A stretch of DNA of 45,777 bases. It comes from Nocardia araoensis NBRC 100135 (GTDB lineage: Bacteria > Actinomycetota > Actinomycetes > Mycobacteriales > Mycobacteriaceae). Within the stretch, counting starts at the first letter, position 1. Each line of letters opens with the position of its first letter. Positions 8,148 to 17,138 of the stretch are shown here, piece after piece. Where the stretch lies: positions 1 to 45,777 of the forward strand of contig NZ_BAFR01000122.1 of the NCBI RefSeq assembly GCF_000308435.1, in the 5' to 3' direction. Below the pieces are notes generated by a model. The model saw nothing but the letters and a program-made list of their open reading frames with translations. It had not been told where the DNA came from and made no database searches. The position numbers and the translations under genes are program-made.

Positions 8148-9554
8148 ATGTCGTTCACTCGGCAGCCGACGGCAGAACTGGATGCGGCCGTAGCCAAATT
8201 CTTCCGACGTGTCGTTCCGCTGTTCATCGTCATGTTGATCTGCAACCAGATCAACCGCGCCAATATCGGCTACGCCCGCGAATATCTCGAGGCGGATGTC
8301 GGCATCGGTGCCGCCGCCTACGGGTTCGGCGCGGGCGTGTTCTTCTTCGCCTACGCGCTGTTCGAATTGCCGAGCAACGTGATGATGGAGAAGTTCGGCG
8401 CCCGGATCTGGCTCACCAGGATCATGGTCAGCTGGGGGTTGATCTCCGCGGCGATGATGTTCGTGCAGAGCGCGACGATGTTCTATGTCCTGCGTTTCCT
8501 GCTCGGCGCCGCCGAGGCGGGATTCTTCCCCGCCGTGATCTTCTACCTGGCCAAGTGGCTGCCCAACAGCCACCGCGGCCGCGCCACCGCGCTGTTCGTC
8601 GCGGGGTCGTCGATCGCGGCCGCGATCTCCGGGCCGCTGTCGGGCCCGCTGCTCTCGCTCGACGGCGGTGCGGGCCTGCACGGCTGGCAATGGATGTTCG
8701 GAATCGAGGGAATGGTCTCGGTGATCGTCGGCTGTATCGCCTTCTTCTTCCTCGATTCCCGGATCGAAGACGCGAAATGGCTGACGGCGGGGCAGCGGAA
8801 AACGCTGAGCGACACCATCGCCGCCGAAGAAGTCGACAAAGCCGTGAATTCGGGCGTCGCGCACAAAGCATCGCGTTGGCGCATGCTCGCCGATCCGAAA
8901 CTGCTGCTGTTCTGCTGGATCTATTTCGCCATCCAGCTCTCGATCTACGCCAACACCTTCTGGCTGCCCTCGATCATCCGTCGCATCGACGGCGTGAACG
9001 ACATCACCGTCGGTCTGCTGGCCTCCCTGCCGTGGATCTGCGCCGTGGCCGCCATGTACCTCTCGGCCCGGATCGGTGACCGCACCGGCAACCGGCGGCC
9101 GCTGTTGATCATCGCGCTGCTCACCGCGGCGGCCGGCACCTATCTGGCCGCTATCGCCTCGCCGTGGCTCGCCTTGGTGTTCCTGTGCATCGCCGCCATG
9201 GGCTTCAAGAGCGCCAGCCCGCTGTTCTGGTCCATCCCGCAGTCGGGGCTGCACCCACTGGTGCTTGCGCCCGCCATCGCCATCATCAACTCCATCGGCA
9301 ATCTCGGCGGCTTCGTCGCACCGTACGGCTTCGGCCTGGTGAAATCGGCGACCGGCGAGGTGACCTGGGGTCTGTACGCGCTGGCCGCCGCCTCGGTGCT
9401 GGCCGCCGCGTCGGTGCTGCTGGTGCGTCGCAACACGCGATCCGCCGCCGTCGGCACCGGCGTCCGCGCCGATCCCGCCGACCATGCCGCAGATCGCGCG
9501 CCGGTCGGTTCCCCGAACGCACTCGCCGGCACCACTCTGGAGAATCGGTCATGA
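8148..9554 (+). CDS. MFS transporter, anion:cation symporter family, probable D-glucarate/hexarate permease
   Basis: 468 residues with about 12 membrane segments. ATG 8148 follows AAAGGAG 7 nt upstream. Early residues '[24 protein letters not shown]' match the ACS family (GudP, phthalate and tartrate carriers), and '[31 protein letters not shown]' is the hallmark ACS loop. A cytoplasmic central loop occupies about 205-245. The C-terminal tail (about 435-468) is hydrophilic. The gene overlaps gudD by ATGA, so import and the first catabolic step are translationally coupled. The inner-membrane location and proton symport follow from the family; glucarate (or the related galactarate) as substrate is inferred from the operon. 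Confidence 0.9.
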   Translation: MSFTRQPTAELDAAVAKFFRRVVPLFIVMLICNQINRANIGYAREYLEADVGIGAAAYGFGAGVFFFAYALFELPSNVMMEKFGARIWLTRIMVSWGLISAAMMFVQSATMFYVLRFLLGAAEAGFFPAVIFYLAKWLPNSHRGRATALFVAGSSIAAAISGPLSGPLLSLDGGAGLHGWQWMFGIEGMVSVIVGCIAFFFLDSRIEDAKWLTAGQRKTLSDTIAAEEVDKAVNSGVAHKASRWRMLADPKLLLFCWIYFAIQLSIYANTFWLPSIIRRIDGVNDITVGLLASLPWICAVAAMYLSARIGDRTGNRRPLLIIALLTAAAGTYLAAIASPWLALVFLCIAAMGFKSASPLFWSIPQSGLHPLVLAPAIAIINSIGNLGGFVAPYGFGLVKSATGEVTWGLYALAAASVLAAASVLLVRRNTRSAAVGTGVRADPADHAADRAPVGSPNALAGTTLENRS

Positions 9555-10897
9555 CATCCTCGCCCCGCATTCCTCGCGTCATCGACATGCGCGTCGTGCC
9601 GATCGCGGGCCACGACAGCATGCTGCTCAACTTGAGCGGCGCCCACGCTCCCTACTTCACCCGGAACCTGGTGATCCTCATCGATTCCGAGGGCCGCACC
9701 GGCGTGGGGGAGGTGCCCGGCGGCGAACGCATCCGTGCCACCCTCACCGACGCCAGGGAGTTGGTGCTCGGCCGCTCGGTCGGCGAGTTTCACGCCGTGC
9801 TCGGCGACATCCGCCGCGCGTTCGCCGCCCGCGACGCGGGTGGGCGCGGCAACCAGACCTTCGACCTGCGGGTCGCCGTGCACGCCGTCACCGCCGTCGA
9901 ATCCGCGCTGCTGGATCTGCTGGGCAAGCATCTGGACGTGCCGGTGGCCGCGCTGCTGGGCGACGGCGTGCAGCGCACCGCGGTGCCGGTGCTCGGCTAT
10001 CTGTTCTTCGTCGGCGACCGCACCCGCACCGACCTGCCGTACCGATCCGCCGCCGACGAGCCCGCCGATGCCGACACCTGGCAGCGGGTGCGGCACGAGG
10101 CGGCGCTCACTCCGGACGCAGTGGTCACGCTCGCCCGCGCCGCGCGTGAGCGCTACGGGTTCCGTGACTTCAAGCTGAAGGGAGGCGTGCTGGCCGGGCG
10201 GGAGGAGGCGGCCGCGGTCCGCGCGCTCGCCGAGGAGTTCCCGGACGCTCGCATCACGTTGGACCCCAACGGCGGGTGGTTGCTGAGCGAGGCGGTGGAG
10301 TTGTGCCGCGAACTCACCGACGTTCTCGCCTACGCCGAAGACCCGGTCGGCCCGGAGGGCTCCTACTCCGGCCGTGAGGTGATGGCGGAGTTCAAGCGGG
10401 CCACCGGCCTGCCGACGGCCACCAACATGATCGCCACCGACTGGCGCGAACTGGGCCACACCGTCCGGGCGGGCGCGGTCGACATCCCGCTGGCAGACCC
10501 GCACTTCTGGACCATGGCCGGCTCGGTGCGCGTCGCGCAGTTGTGCGACGCGTGGGGGCTGACCTGGGGGTCGCACTCCAACAACCACTTCGACGTCTCG
10601 CTGGCGATGTTCACCCACGTCGCCGCGGCCGCCCCCGGCAACATCACCGCGATCGACACCCATTGGATCTGGCAGGACGGCCAGCGCATCACGCGGGAGC
10701 CCTACCGCATCGTCGACGGACTGCTCTCCTTGCCGTCCCGCCCTGGTCTGGGCGTCGAACTCGACGAGGAACGGGTCGCCGCCGCGAACGAGCTCTACCA
10801 CAGGGAGGGGTTGGGCGACCGCGACGACGCCGCGACCATGCAGTACCTCGTGCCGGGGTGGCGCTTCGACAGCAAGCGTCCGGCGCTGGTGCGCTGA
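9551..10897 (+). CDS. gudD: Glucarate dehydratase
   Basis: 448 residues, enolase superfamily, mandelate racemase-like. It dehydrates D-glucarate (and usually L-idarate) to 5-dehydro-4-deoxy-D-glucarate using Mg2+. Key residues line up with E. coli GlucD at a constant offset of +3: Lys208-x-Lys210 in 'DFKLKGG', metal ligands Asp238 in 'LDPNGGW', Glu263 in 'YAEDP' and Asn292 in 'ATNMIAT', and the His342/Asp316 dyad in '[11 protein letters not shown]' and 'PLADPHFW'. Length is that of the family. The ATG overlaps the transporter stop, and a strong hairpin 8 bp after the stop ends the arm. With kdgD and the dehydrogenase it completes the route D-glucarate to 2-oxoglutarate. Confidence 0.96.
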   Translation: MTSSPRIPRVIDMRVVPIAGHDSMLLNLSGAHAPYFTRNLVILIDSEGRTGVGEVPGGERIRATLTDARELVLGRSVGEFHAVLGDIRRAFAARDAGGRGNQTFDLRVAVHAVTAVESALLDLLGKHLDVPVAALLGDGVQRTAVPVLGYLFFVGDRTRTDLPYRSAADEPADADTWQRVRHEAALTPDAVVTLARAARERYGFRDFKLKGGVLAGREEAAAVRALAEEFPDARITLDPNGGWLLSEAVELCRELTDVLAYAEDPVGPEGSYSGREVMAEFKRATGLPTATNMIATDWRELGHTVRAGAVDIPLADPHFWTMAGSVRVAQLCDAWGLTWGSHSNNHFDVSLAMFTHVAAAAPGNITAIDTHWIWQDGQRITREPYRIVDGLLSLPSRPGLGVELDEERVAAANELYHREGLGDRDDAATMQYLVPGWRFDSKRPALVR

Positions 10898-10905
10898 ACT
10901 CACCG

Positions 10906-10949
10906 CGGGCCGGCCGGACACGACGGATGAGGGGCGTCCGGCCGGCCCG
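10906..10949. terminator. Strong intrinsic-type hairpin after gudD
   Basis: CGGGCCGGCCGGAC (10906-10919) pairs perfectly over 14 bp with GTCCGGCCGGCCCG (10936-10949) around a 16-nt loop. No U tract follows. Confidence 0.75.
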
Positions 10950-11048
10950 GCTGATCGGCGGTGTCGTCGAAGCCTTTTGACGAACATATGTTTGGGACCA
11001 CGCTCGAGAGGCATTACCCCAGCGGACAAGCTCGACAAGGAGGTTCAG

Positions 11049-11612
11049 ATGTCGGCTGGAGTATGGGTAATCATCGTCGTCATCGCCATTGTCGTCGTCG
11101 CAGCCGTTGTCGCGCTCCTGGTGTGGCCGATGCTGCGCAGGCAGCGGCTACGCCGCAGGTTCGGCCCCGAGTACGACCGGACGGTTCGGGAACACGAGGA
11201 CCGCAAGACCGCCGAGCGGGAACTCGCCGAACGCGAGCGCAGGCACGCGCAACTGCGGTTGCGCGAGCTGTCGGACGACGAGAAGCGGGTCTATTCCACC
11301 CGCTGGGTAGAGGTGCAGGAACGATTCATCGACGACCCCGCCGGGGCGTTGACCGAAGCCGACCGCCTCGTCACCACGATCATGTCCGAGCGCGGCTACC
11401 CCACGGAGAACTACGAGCAGCAGGTGGCTGATCTCTCGGTGGAGCATGCCGAGCCGCTGGGCCACTATCGCGCCGCGCACGACATCGCGACCCGCCCCGC
11501 GGGGGCGGCGGTGTCCACCGAGGACCGGCGCACGGCCATCGTGCACTACCGGGAAGTGTTCCAGGATCTGATCGGCGTGGGCGGCGAGGGCAAGAAGGAC
11601 GTGAAAGCATGA
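11049..11612 (+). CDS. Membrane-anchored hypothetical protein with a charged coiled-coil segment
   Basis: 187 residues; ATG 11049 follows a strong AGGAGG. One N-terminal transmembrane helix (about 5-27) is followed by RRQRLRRR, then a highly charged helix (38-75, E/R-rich). A conserved-looking block follows: 'STRWVEVQERFIDDPAGALTEADRLVTTIMSERGYP' and 'VEHAEPLGHYRAAHDIATR ... RTAIVHYREVFQDLIGVG'. Proteins with this block occur in mycobacteria and nocardiae but I know of no assigned function. The positive charge after the helix suggests a cytoplasmic body. It overlaps the next gene by ATGA, and the next gene has the same block, so this is a duplicated pair. A 10-bp palindrome AACATATGTT at 10983-10992 lies in the leader. 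Confidence 0.8.
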   Translation: MSAGVWVIIVVIAIVVVAAVVALLVWPMLRRQRLRRRFGPEYDRTVREHEDRKTAERELAERERRHAQLRLRELSDDEKRVYSTRWVEVQERFIDDPAGALTEADRLVTTIMSERGYPTENYEQQVADLSVEHAEPLGHYRAAHDIATRPAGAAVSTEDRRTAIVHYREVFQDLIGVGGEGKKDVKA

Positions 11613-12232
11613 GCACCGAATCCGAGCGCCGGCCGTACGGCGATGGCACGGAACAGAATTCGGCGGCAGCAGGGCAGCGCGGGGCCGAGCCGCGCTACGC
11701 CGGAGCCGGGGAGACCGACCGCGCGCAGCAAGCCGGGCCGGTCGGAGAACCCGCGGCGACACAGCGCGACCCCGGACAGGTCCCGGCTTCCGGTGGGATC
11801 GACGACGCCCAGCGCGCACAGACCACCGGTGCGGCGCACGAAGCCCACGGATCGGAGCCGGCCTCCGAGACCTCCGCGCGACAGGATGCGATCGGTGCCC
11901 CCGGGGCTACCGAGTCGGCCGCCGCGCCGAACGCGCCGACGGCCGGTACCGCGGATGCTCAGCCCGCGCCGTTGCTGCCCGAAGGTGATCTGGATCGCCT
12001 GCGCACCAAGTGGCGGGAAGTTCAGGTCACCTTCGTCGACAATCCCAGGGACGCGGTCGCCCGCGCCGACGAACTGCTCGGCGACACCATCCACCAGCTG
12101 ACCACCACCTACGACCAGCGCAAACGCGAACTGGACGAGCGGCTCGGCGACACGTCCGACACCGAGGGGCTGCGGCAGGCGCTACGGGGATACCGGGCGT
12201 TCTTCGACCAGCTGCTCTCGATCGGCGGCTAG
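11609..12232 (+). CDS. Hypothetical protein, Ala/Pro-rich linker plus block shared with its upstream neighbour
   Basis: 207 residues. Positions 1-125 are low complexity and rich in Ala, Gly, Pro, Glu and Thr, probably disordered. Positions 126-207 ('GDLDRLRTKWREVQVTFVDNPRDAVARADELLGDTIHQLTTTYDQRKRELDERL ... LRQALRGYRAFFDQLLSIGG') repeat the pattern of the preceding protein ('RWVEVQERFIDDPAGALTEADRLVTTIM ... IVHYREVFQDLIGVG'). It has no signal peptide or membrane segment. I infer that the membrane-anchored partner and this soluble partner interact through the shared helical block. Function unknown. Spacing to the acyltransferase is 17 bp, so all three may form an operon. Confidence 0.78.
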   Translation: MSTESERRPYGDGTEQNSAAAGQRGAEPRYAGAGETDRAQQAGPVGEPAATQRDPGQVPASGGIDDAQRAQTTGAAHEAHGSEPASETSARQDAIGAPGATESAAAPNAPTAGTADAQPAPLLPEGDLDRLRTKWREVQVTFVDNPRDAVARADELLGDTIHQLTTTYDQRKRELDERLGDTSDTEGLRQALRGYRAFFDQLLSIGG

Positions 12233-12249
12233 CCGGGAAGCCGTTGGTC

Positions 12250-13125
12250 GTGAAGATCTTCCGATTGGCCGGCGGGACGGTCGAGCGGGCGACGGACTGG
12301 GTCGCCCGGCAGGTGAAAGCGCGGGTTCCCACCGCCGACCCCGCCGATCGCGACCCGGAGTTCATCGCCGACACCGTGGATCTGGGCTGGCTTCTCGTCC
12401 GCCTCTACTTCCGGGCTGAGGTGCGCGGCCTGGAACGGATTCCCGAACAGGGGCCGGTTTTGCTGGTGGGCAACCACTCCGGCGGGAACGTGTCGCCGGA
12501 GGTCTTGGTGACGACGCTGGCCTTCGTCCGCCGTTTCGGCCCGGACCGTCCCTTCTTCCAGCTCGCCCACGACATGGTGATGGCCTATCCGGTGATCGGC
12601 TCGTTGCTGCGCCGCTTCGGGACGGTCAACGCCGACCCGGGCAATGCCGAGCAAGCGCTGCGCGAGGGCGCGGCGGTGCTGGTCTACCCCGGCGGCGATT
12701 GGGAGGTGCACCGTCCGACCTGGGAAGAGGACCGGATCGACTTCGCCGGTCGCACCGGATTCCTGCGCCTGGCCTGGAACGAGCGGGTTCCGATCGTGCC
12801 GGTGGTGAACATCGGCGCGCAGCAGACTCAGTTGGTGCTCACCCGCGGTGATCGGATCGCGCGCCTGCTGCGGCTGGATCGGATGCTGCGGCTGAAGGTG
12901 TTCCCGATCTCGATCGCGCTGCCGTGGGGACTGGACGTCGGGGATCTTGCTGGGCATCTGCCGTTGCCCAGCAAGATTACCGTCGAATTTCTCGACCCGA
13001 TCGATCTGCGCTCGACAGTGGGTCCGGAGCTGGATCTGGACGCCGCCTACCGGCACGTCACCGGAGTCATGCAGGGCGCGCTGACCAGGCTGGACGAAGA
13101 ACGGGCCTTGCCGATCGTCGGCTGA
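12250..13125 (+). CDS. PlsC-type lysophospholipid/glycerolipid acyltransferase family protein
   Basis: 291 residues from GTG 12250 (GGGAAG 9 nt upstream; TTG 12244 is an alternative). The acyltransferase block has 'GPVLLVGNHSGGNVSPEVLV' with the putative catalytic His76, 'RPFFQLAHDMVMAYPVIGSLLRRFGTVNADPGNAEQALREGAAVLVYPGGDWEVHRP' (block with the P-G-G variant of the EGTR/PEGT site), and 'VPIVPVVNIGAQQT'. The usual H-x4-D reads H-SGGNV here; this HSGG variant is a recognised actinobacterial/plant DAGAT-like group. It is predicted to be membrane associated, transferring an acyl chain to a glycerolipid; the exact acceptor is unknown. Confidence 0.85.
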   Translation: MKIFRLAGGTVERATDWVARQVKARVPTADPADRDPEFIADTVDLGWLLVRLYFRAEVRGLERIPEQGPVLLVGNHSGGNVSPEVLVTTLAFVRRFGPDRPFFQLAHDMVMAYPVIGSLLRRFGTVNADPGNAEQALREGAAVLVYPGGDWEVHRPTWEEDRIDFAGRTGFLRLAWNERVPIVPVVNIGAQQTQLVLTRGDRIARLLRLDRMLRLKVFPISIALPWGLDVGDLAGHLPLPSKITVEFLDPIDLRSTVGPELDLDAAYRHVTGVMQGALTRLDEERALPIVG

Positions 13126-13213
13126 ACGGGAAGAGGCGCGCCGTTTCCGCCGCCGCACACCCGATTCGCGATACCGTTAGTAACATATATCAGCTCGTGT
13201 GATGGAGGTCACC

Positions 13214-15076
13214 ATGCGCGACGTCGCGCATGCAAGGCTCGACTGGTTCGCCGCGCCAGGCACCGAGGGCGGTGGCGCGGCGCTGGATCAGGTGGCGATC
13301 ATGACCGGCGCCGCCGGTCTGGTCGCGGCCGTTCTGCTGTGGGTCGGGTATCTGCACCGAACCCGCCGGATCACCTGGCTACAGCGCGTCGCCGATCGCC
13401 TCGGGCGAGTGTTCAATCGGCCCGGCTGGGTCGCCCTTCCGCTCGCGATGTTCCTCGCGACGATCCTGACGGCGCTGTTGGGCTTCATCTGGGATGTCAG
13501 CCTGCACGTCGGCAACGGCCGGGACAACGGGCCGCTGGCGAATCCGGCGCACTACTTCATTCTGGCGGGATTGTTCTTCCTGTTCACCGCCGGGATGTCG
13601 GCGATCGTGCTGCCGATGGACGTCAAGCCCGGCGCCGCGGCGGTGCGGATCACCCGCACCTGGTACGCGCCGGTCGGCGGCATCCTCATCGCGGGCGCCG
13701 GTCTCTACGCCTTGATCGGCTTCCCCCTCGACGACATCTGGCATCGGATCTTCGGGCAGGACGTCACGCTCTGGGGGCCGACGCATCTGATGCTGATCGG
13801 CGGCGCCGGTTTGTCACTGATCGGTGTGCTGCTGCTGGAGTTCGAAGGCAGGCACAGCAAGCCCGAGCCCGACCGCGCCGACGGCAGGCTGATGTGGCTG
13901 CTGCGGTCCTTCGCCTTCGGCGGACTGCTCATCGGGCTGTCGGTGTTCCAGGTGGAATTCGACTTCGGGGTGCAGCAGTTCCGGCTCGTCCTGCAGCCGA
14001 TGCTCATCGCCGCCGCGGCCGCCGTCTGCCTCGTCGCCGCGCGCGCGAGCCTCGGGCCGTTCAGCACACTGGTCGTGGTCGGCTTCGCCGCCCTGGTCCG
14101 CGCCGTGGTGGCCGTGCTGGTGGCCGGACCGGTCATCGATGCGCCGCGTAATGTCTTCCCGCTCTATCTCGGCTGCGCGATCGTAGTGGAACTGCTGGCG
14201 CTGTTGCCGCTCATTCGGCGGCCGATCTGGTGGGGCGCGCTGTGCGGGCTCGCGATCGCGACAGTCGGGCTGTGGCTCGAATCCCTCTGGGTACGGGCGA
14301 TGTTCGTCAATCCGTGGCCGGCCGCCATGTGGCCGGAACTGCTGGCGATGGCGGTGCCCACCGGTATCGCGGGCGGTGTCGTCGGCGCACTGCTGGCGAT
14401 GACGCTGCGCGGCGAGCCGCTGCCGCGCCCGCCGGTGCGGCGCGGATTGATGGTCGCCGCGGTCGTGATCGTGGCGGCTGCCACCGCAAACGGGCTGCTC
14501 GTCGACGTGCCGGAGCAGGCCACCGCCACAGTGGCGCTGCGTGACGTCGAATCGGGCCCAGGGGGACGGATGGTGCTGGCGGACGTCCGCGTCACGCCCG
14601 CCGACCTCGTCGGCTCCGACCCCGAATGGATGCAGATCCTGTCGTGGCAAGGCGGCATCGGCAGCGACAGCCCAGGCCGCGGTCTGGTTGTCGACCACTT
14701 GCAACGAGTGGGCGCGGGGCACTACGTCTCGACCGAACCCGTTCCGGCCTACGGGTCGTGGAAGACCGTTCTGCGGTTGCAGGACGGACGCGTCCTGACC
14801 GCGGCGCCGGTGTTCATGGCCGCCGACCCCGGCATCGGCGTGGAAGAGGTGCCCGCGCTGACATCGTTCACCCGCCCGTTCATCGCCGAGATCACGGTGT
14901 TGCAGCGAGAACGTTCGTTCGATTACCCGTCCTGGTTGTTCGGCGCGGCATCGCTGGTCGTCCTGGTGTGCAGCCTCGTCCTCGTCGGCGCGCTGTCCTG
15001 GGGCGCGGCCCGGATCAACGACCGCTACCCGCACGCGAGCCGAACGGTCGAGGCGGAACCGGCGGTCTCGCGATGA
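13214..15076 (+). CDS. Polytopic membrane protein with duplicated Asp/His motif and C-terminal extracytoplasmic domain
   Basis: 620 residues from ATG 13214, preceded by GGAGGT at ideal spacing. About 12 membrane segments occupy 26-430, then a soluble domain (about 431-570) and a final membrane segment (about 573-597). Two related segments stand out. Residues 90-118 hold GF-x2-D94-x3-H98-x5-D104-...-P111-A-H113. Residues 169-196 hold GF-x2-D173-x3-H177-x5-D183-...-P189-T-H191. The pattern D-x3-H-x13/14-H resembles the PmoC metal site (Asp156, His160, His173). The soluble part contains 'YGSWKTVLRLQDGRVLTAAPVFMAADP'. It is first of four overlapping genes with a cupredoxin-like lipoprotein. I do not know a described function; a metal-dependent membrane role is inferred. 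The leader has AT-rich TAACATATATC at 13181-13191, a possible -10. Confidence 0.82.
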   Translation: MRDVAHARLDWFAAPGTEGGGAALDQVAIMTGAAGLVAAVLLWVGYLHRTRRITWLQRVADRLGRVFNRPGWVALPLAMFLATILTALLGFIWDVSLHVGNGRDNGPLANPAHYFILAGLFFLFTAGMSAIVLPMDVKPGAAAVRITRTWYAPVGGILIAGAGLYALIGFPLDDIWHRIFGQDVTLWGPTHLMLIGGAGLSLIGVLLLEFEGRHSKPEPDRADGRLMWLLRSFAFGGLLIGLSVFQVEFDFGVQQFRLVLQPMLIAAAAAVCLVAARASLGPFSTLVVVGFAALVRAVVAVLVAGPVIDAPRNVFPLYLGCAIVVELLALLPLIRRPIWWGALCGLAIATVGLWLESLWVRAMFVNPWPAAMWPELLAMAVPTGIAGGVVGALLAMTLRGEPLPRPPVRRGLMVAAVVIVAAATANGLLVDVPEQATATVALRDVESGPGGRMVLADVRVTPADLVGSDPEWMQILSWQGGIGSDSPGRGLVVDHLQRVGAGHYVSTEPVPAYGSWKTVLRLQDGRVLTAAPVFMAADPGIGVEEVPALTSFTRPFIAEITVLQRERSFDYPSWLFGAASLVVLVCSLVLVGALSWGAARINDRYPHASRTVEAEPAVSR

Positions 15077-15261
15077 CCGGGAGCCCCGACGGCGTGGACG
15101 TGCTGGCCGATCACTCGCTGCTGCTGGCGATACCGGCCTTCCTGCCCGCCTTGCTCGTGGTCGCCGTCGTCGTGTTCGTCGCCTTGCGGGACCGCCGCGC
15201 CGAGGAGCGCGATCGCACACCCGGTGCACCGTCCGAGCATGGCGCCGAGAAGGAGCAGTGA
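15073..15261 (+). CDS. Small single-span membrane protein
   Basis: 62 residues. One hydrophobic helix at about 16-38 ('LLLAIPAFLPALLVVAVVVFVAL') is followed by a charged tail (RDRRAEERDRTPGAPSEHGAEKEQ). The ATG overlaps the upstream stop by ATGA, and its own stop shares a base with the next start. The tight coupling argues that it is a genuine subunit of the membrane complex rather than a chance frame. The charge pattern suggests N-out/C-in. Function unknown. Confidence 0.75.
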   Translation: MTGSPDGVDVLADHSLLLAIPAFLPALLVVAVVVFVALRDRRAEERDRTPGAPSEHGAEKEQ

Positions 15262-15647
15262 TGGCATCCGTGCGGCGCTGGGGCGCGCTCGTCCTGCTGA
15301 GCGGTCTGCTCGTAACCGGCTGCGCGTCCTCCGATCCCGCCAGCACCCCGTCGACGAGCGGGACGGCTGGTGATTCGGACGCTCTCGTCGTCGCCGTCCG
15401 AATCGCGGCGGGCTCGGTGAGCCCGGCCGATGTCCGCCTCGAGACCCGGGTGGGACGACCGATCGAAGTCGTGGTCGACAGCGACGCCGAGGACGAACTG
15501 CACGTCCACGCCACGCCTCAGCACACCTTCGCGATCACGCCAGGGACCGGTCAGCGGTTCCGCTTCACCGTGGACGTGCCGGGGCGGGTGGAGATCGAAC
15601 TGCACCATGCCCGGCGAACGGTGGCGACGCTGCTCGTGCGCGGATGA
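15261..15647 (+). CDS. Lipoprotein with a cupredoxin-like domain
   Basis: 128 residues from ATG 15261 (AAGGAG 5 nt upstream). Lipobox VTG-C21 after a basic, hydrophobic signal, so it is anchored on the outer face of the membrane. A Ser/Thr-rich spacer (22-40) precedes a beta-rich domain (41-128): 'VGRPIEVVVDSDAEDELHVHATPQHTFAITPGTGQRFRFTVDVPGRVEIELHHARRTVATLLV', the pattern of EfeO/cupredoxin-like folds. It lacks the Cys-Met pair of a type 1 copper site but has clustered histidines (H81, H83, H88, H115, H116) that could bind a metal. It sits between two polytopic membrane genes, with base-level overlaps on both sides, suggesting an extracytoplasmic subunit of the same complex. Metal binding is inferred. 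Confidence 0.82.
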   Translation: MASVRRWGALVLLSGLLVTGCASSDPASTPSTSGTAGDSDALVVAVRIAAGSVSPADVRLETRVGRPIEVVVDSDAEDELHVHATPQHTFAITPGTGQRFRFTVDVPGRVEIELHHARRTVATLLVRG

Positions 15648-16981
15648 CGGTTCTCGCACACGGCATCGGCGGTGCCACCGATCTGCCGATCCCTTTGTCG
15701 TACGCGCTCGTCGGAGCCGCCTGGGCCTTGACGTTCTCCTTCGCGGTGCTGGTGCTCGCCTGGCGCGAACCGCGGCTGGATCCCCGATCACCGGGAGTCG
15801 CGCTGCCCTCGGTGGTGGGTGCGATCGTGGACTCCGGGGCGGTCCGGGTCGTGATATCGGCTGTGAGTGTGGCCGTCACCCTCGTGGTCGTCGTGATCGG
15901 TGTCTTCGGAAGTGCCGATCCCGCGCGCAATCCCGTGCCCGGTGTCGTCTACATCTTCCTCTGGGTCGGTGTCATGGTCGCCTCGCTGGTCGTCGGCCCC
16001 GTTTGGAGGGTGTTGTCCCCGGTGCGCGCCGTGCATCGCGCCCTGTGCGCGGTGCTGCGCCGTCCACCGACCCAGGGGCCGGTGCGTTATCCCGGTTCTT
16101 GGGGACACTGGCCCGCGGTGCTGGGTCTGTTCTCCTTCGTGTGGATGGAACTGGCTTTTCCGGAACCGGCTTCGGTGGCCGCCGTGACCGCCTGGCTCGT
16201 GACATATCTCGTCGTGAACACGATCGGACTGGTCATGTGCGGCACCACGTGGGCCGAGCGTGCCGACCCGCTGGAGGTGTACAGCGGTCTGCTGGGCAGG
16301 CTGAGTCCGTTCGGGCGCCGCGAAACCGGCGAACTCGTGCTGCGATCGCCGTTGGACAATCTGGCGGGCACTCCCGTCCGAGTCGGTGCGGTGGCCGTGG
16401 CCGCCACCTTGCTCGGCTCGACCGCGTTCGACAGCTTCACCACCTTTCCTCCCTGGCGCGGACTGCTGGCCGACGCCGGTGCCGGCGGATCCGAGGTGCT
16501 GCCGACCGTGCTGAAGACGATGGGGCTGCTGGGTTTCATCGTGGTCGTCGGCGGGTTGTTCCGGACTGCCGCCCGGGCGACCGGAGGCCTGCCCGCAGCC
16601 GAGCGAAAACTGCTCCCGGATCGCCTCGCGCACAGCCTGACCCCGATCGTCGCGGGCTATCTCGTGGCCCACTACCTCACATTCCTGGTCGAGAAAGGCC
16701 AGGCGACGGCGCTGTTGTTCGCGGATCCGTTCGCACGCGGATGGAATCTCGCCGGGCTGGCCGACCGCGACGTCGCCTACCTGCTGTCCACCCATCCCGC
16801 GCTGTTGGGAACGATCAAGGTGCTCGCCGTGGTGATCGGCCACATTCTGGGCGTCGCCGCCGCGCACGATCGCTGTCTGCGGCTGCTGCCGCGGGCACAT
16901 CGGGTCACGGGCCAACTGGCTTTGATGCTGACCATGGTCGGTTTCACCTTCACCGGTCTCTACTTGCTGTTCGAGTCCTGA
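15644..16981 (+). CDS. Polytopic membrane protein, last gene of the four-gene membrane operon
   Basis: 445 residues with about ten hydrophobic segments. The N-terminus 'LAHGIGGATDLPIPLSYALVGAAWALTFSFAVLVLAW' belongs to a group of actinobacterial membrane proteins that, to my recollection, is sometimes labelled fenitrothion hydrolase; I would not rely on that label. Other polar residues inside or near the membrane: 'GSWGHWPAVLGLFSFVWMELAFPEP', 'VAGYLVAHYLTFLVEKGQ', 'VVIGHILGVAAAHDRCLRLLP'. The conserved-looking His/Glu positions fit metal or quinone handling, though this is speculative. It overlaps the lipoprotein gene by ATGA. It has no signal peptide and no known catalytic motif. Confidence 0.8.
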   Translation: MTVLAHGIGGATDLPIPLSYALVGAAWALTFSFAVLVLAWREPRLDPRSPGVALPSVVGAIVDSGAVRVVISAVSVAVTLVVVVIGVFGSADPARNPVPGVVYIFLWVGVMVASLVVGPVWRVLSPVRAVHRALCAVLRRPPTQGPVRYPGSWGHWPAVLGLFSFVWMELAFPEPASVAAVTAWLVTYLVVNTIGLVMCGTTWAERADPLEVYSGLLGRLSPFGRRETGELVLRSPLDNLAGTPVRVGAVAVAATLLGSTAFDSFTTFPPWRGLLADAGAGGSEVLPTVLKTMGLLGFIVVVGGLFRTAARATGGLPAAERKLLPDRLAHSLTPIVAGYLVAHYLTFLVEKGQATALLFADPFARGWNLAGLADRDVAYLLSTHPALLGTIKVLAVVIGHILGVAAAHDRCLRLLPRAHRVTGQLALMLTMVGFTFTGLYLLFES

Positions 16982-17138
16982 GGCCTTCCGAGTTCCGCAG
17001 CGCAGCAAGCATTTTCGTCAGCGCACGGCAGCGGTTCCCGCGCGAATTCACTGGCTCGAACCCGGCTGCTCGCTCTAGCGTGTCCGCGGGCACGCTCATC
17101 GCCCGTGTCATACGTCGGACAGGAAGTGAGTAGGTCGG

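Noticed and set aside
10983..10992. Palindrome AACATATGTT as an operator for the 11049 gene
   Set aside because: A single 10-bp palindrome without a partner or neighbouring promoter is not enough for a call.
15644..16981. Naming this gene fenitrothion hydrolase
   Set aside because: The label is remembered from automatic annotations; the sequence shows no hydrolase motif and the operon context points elsewhere.
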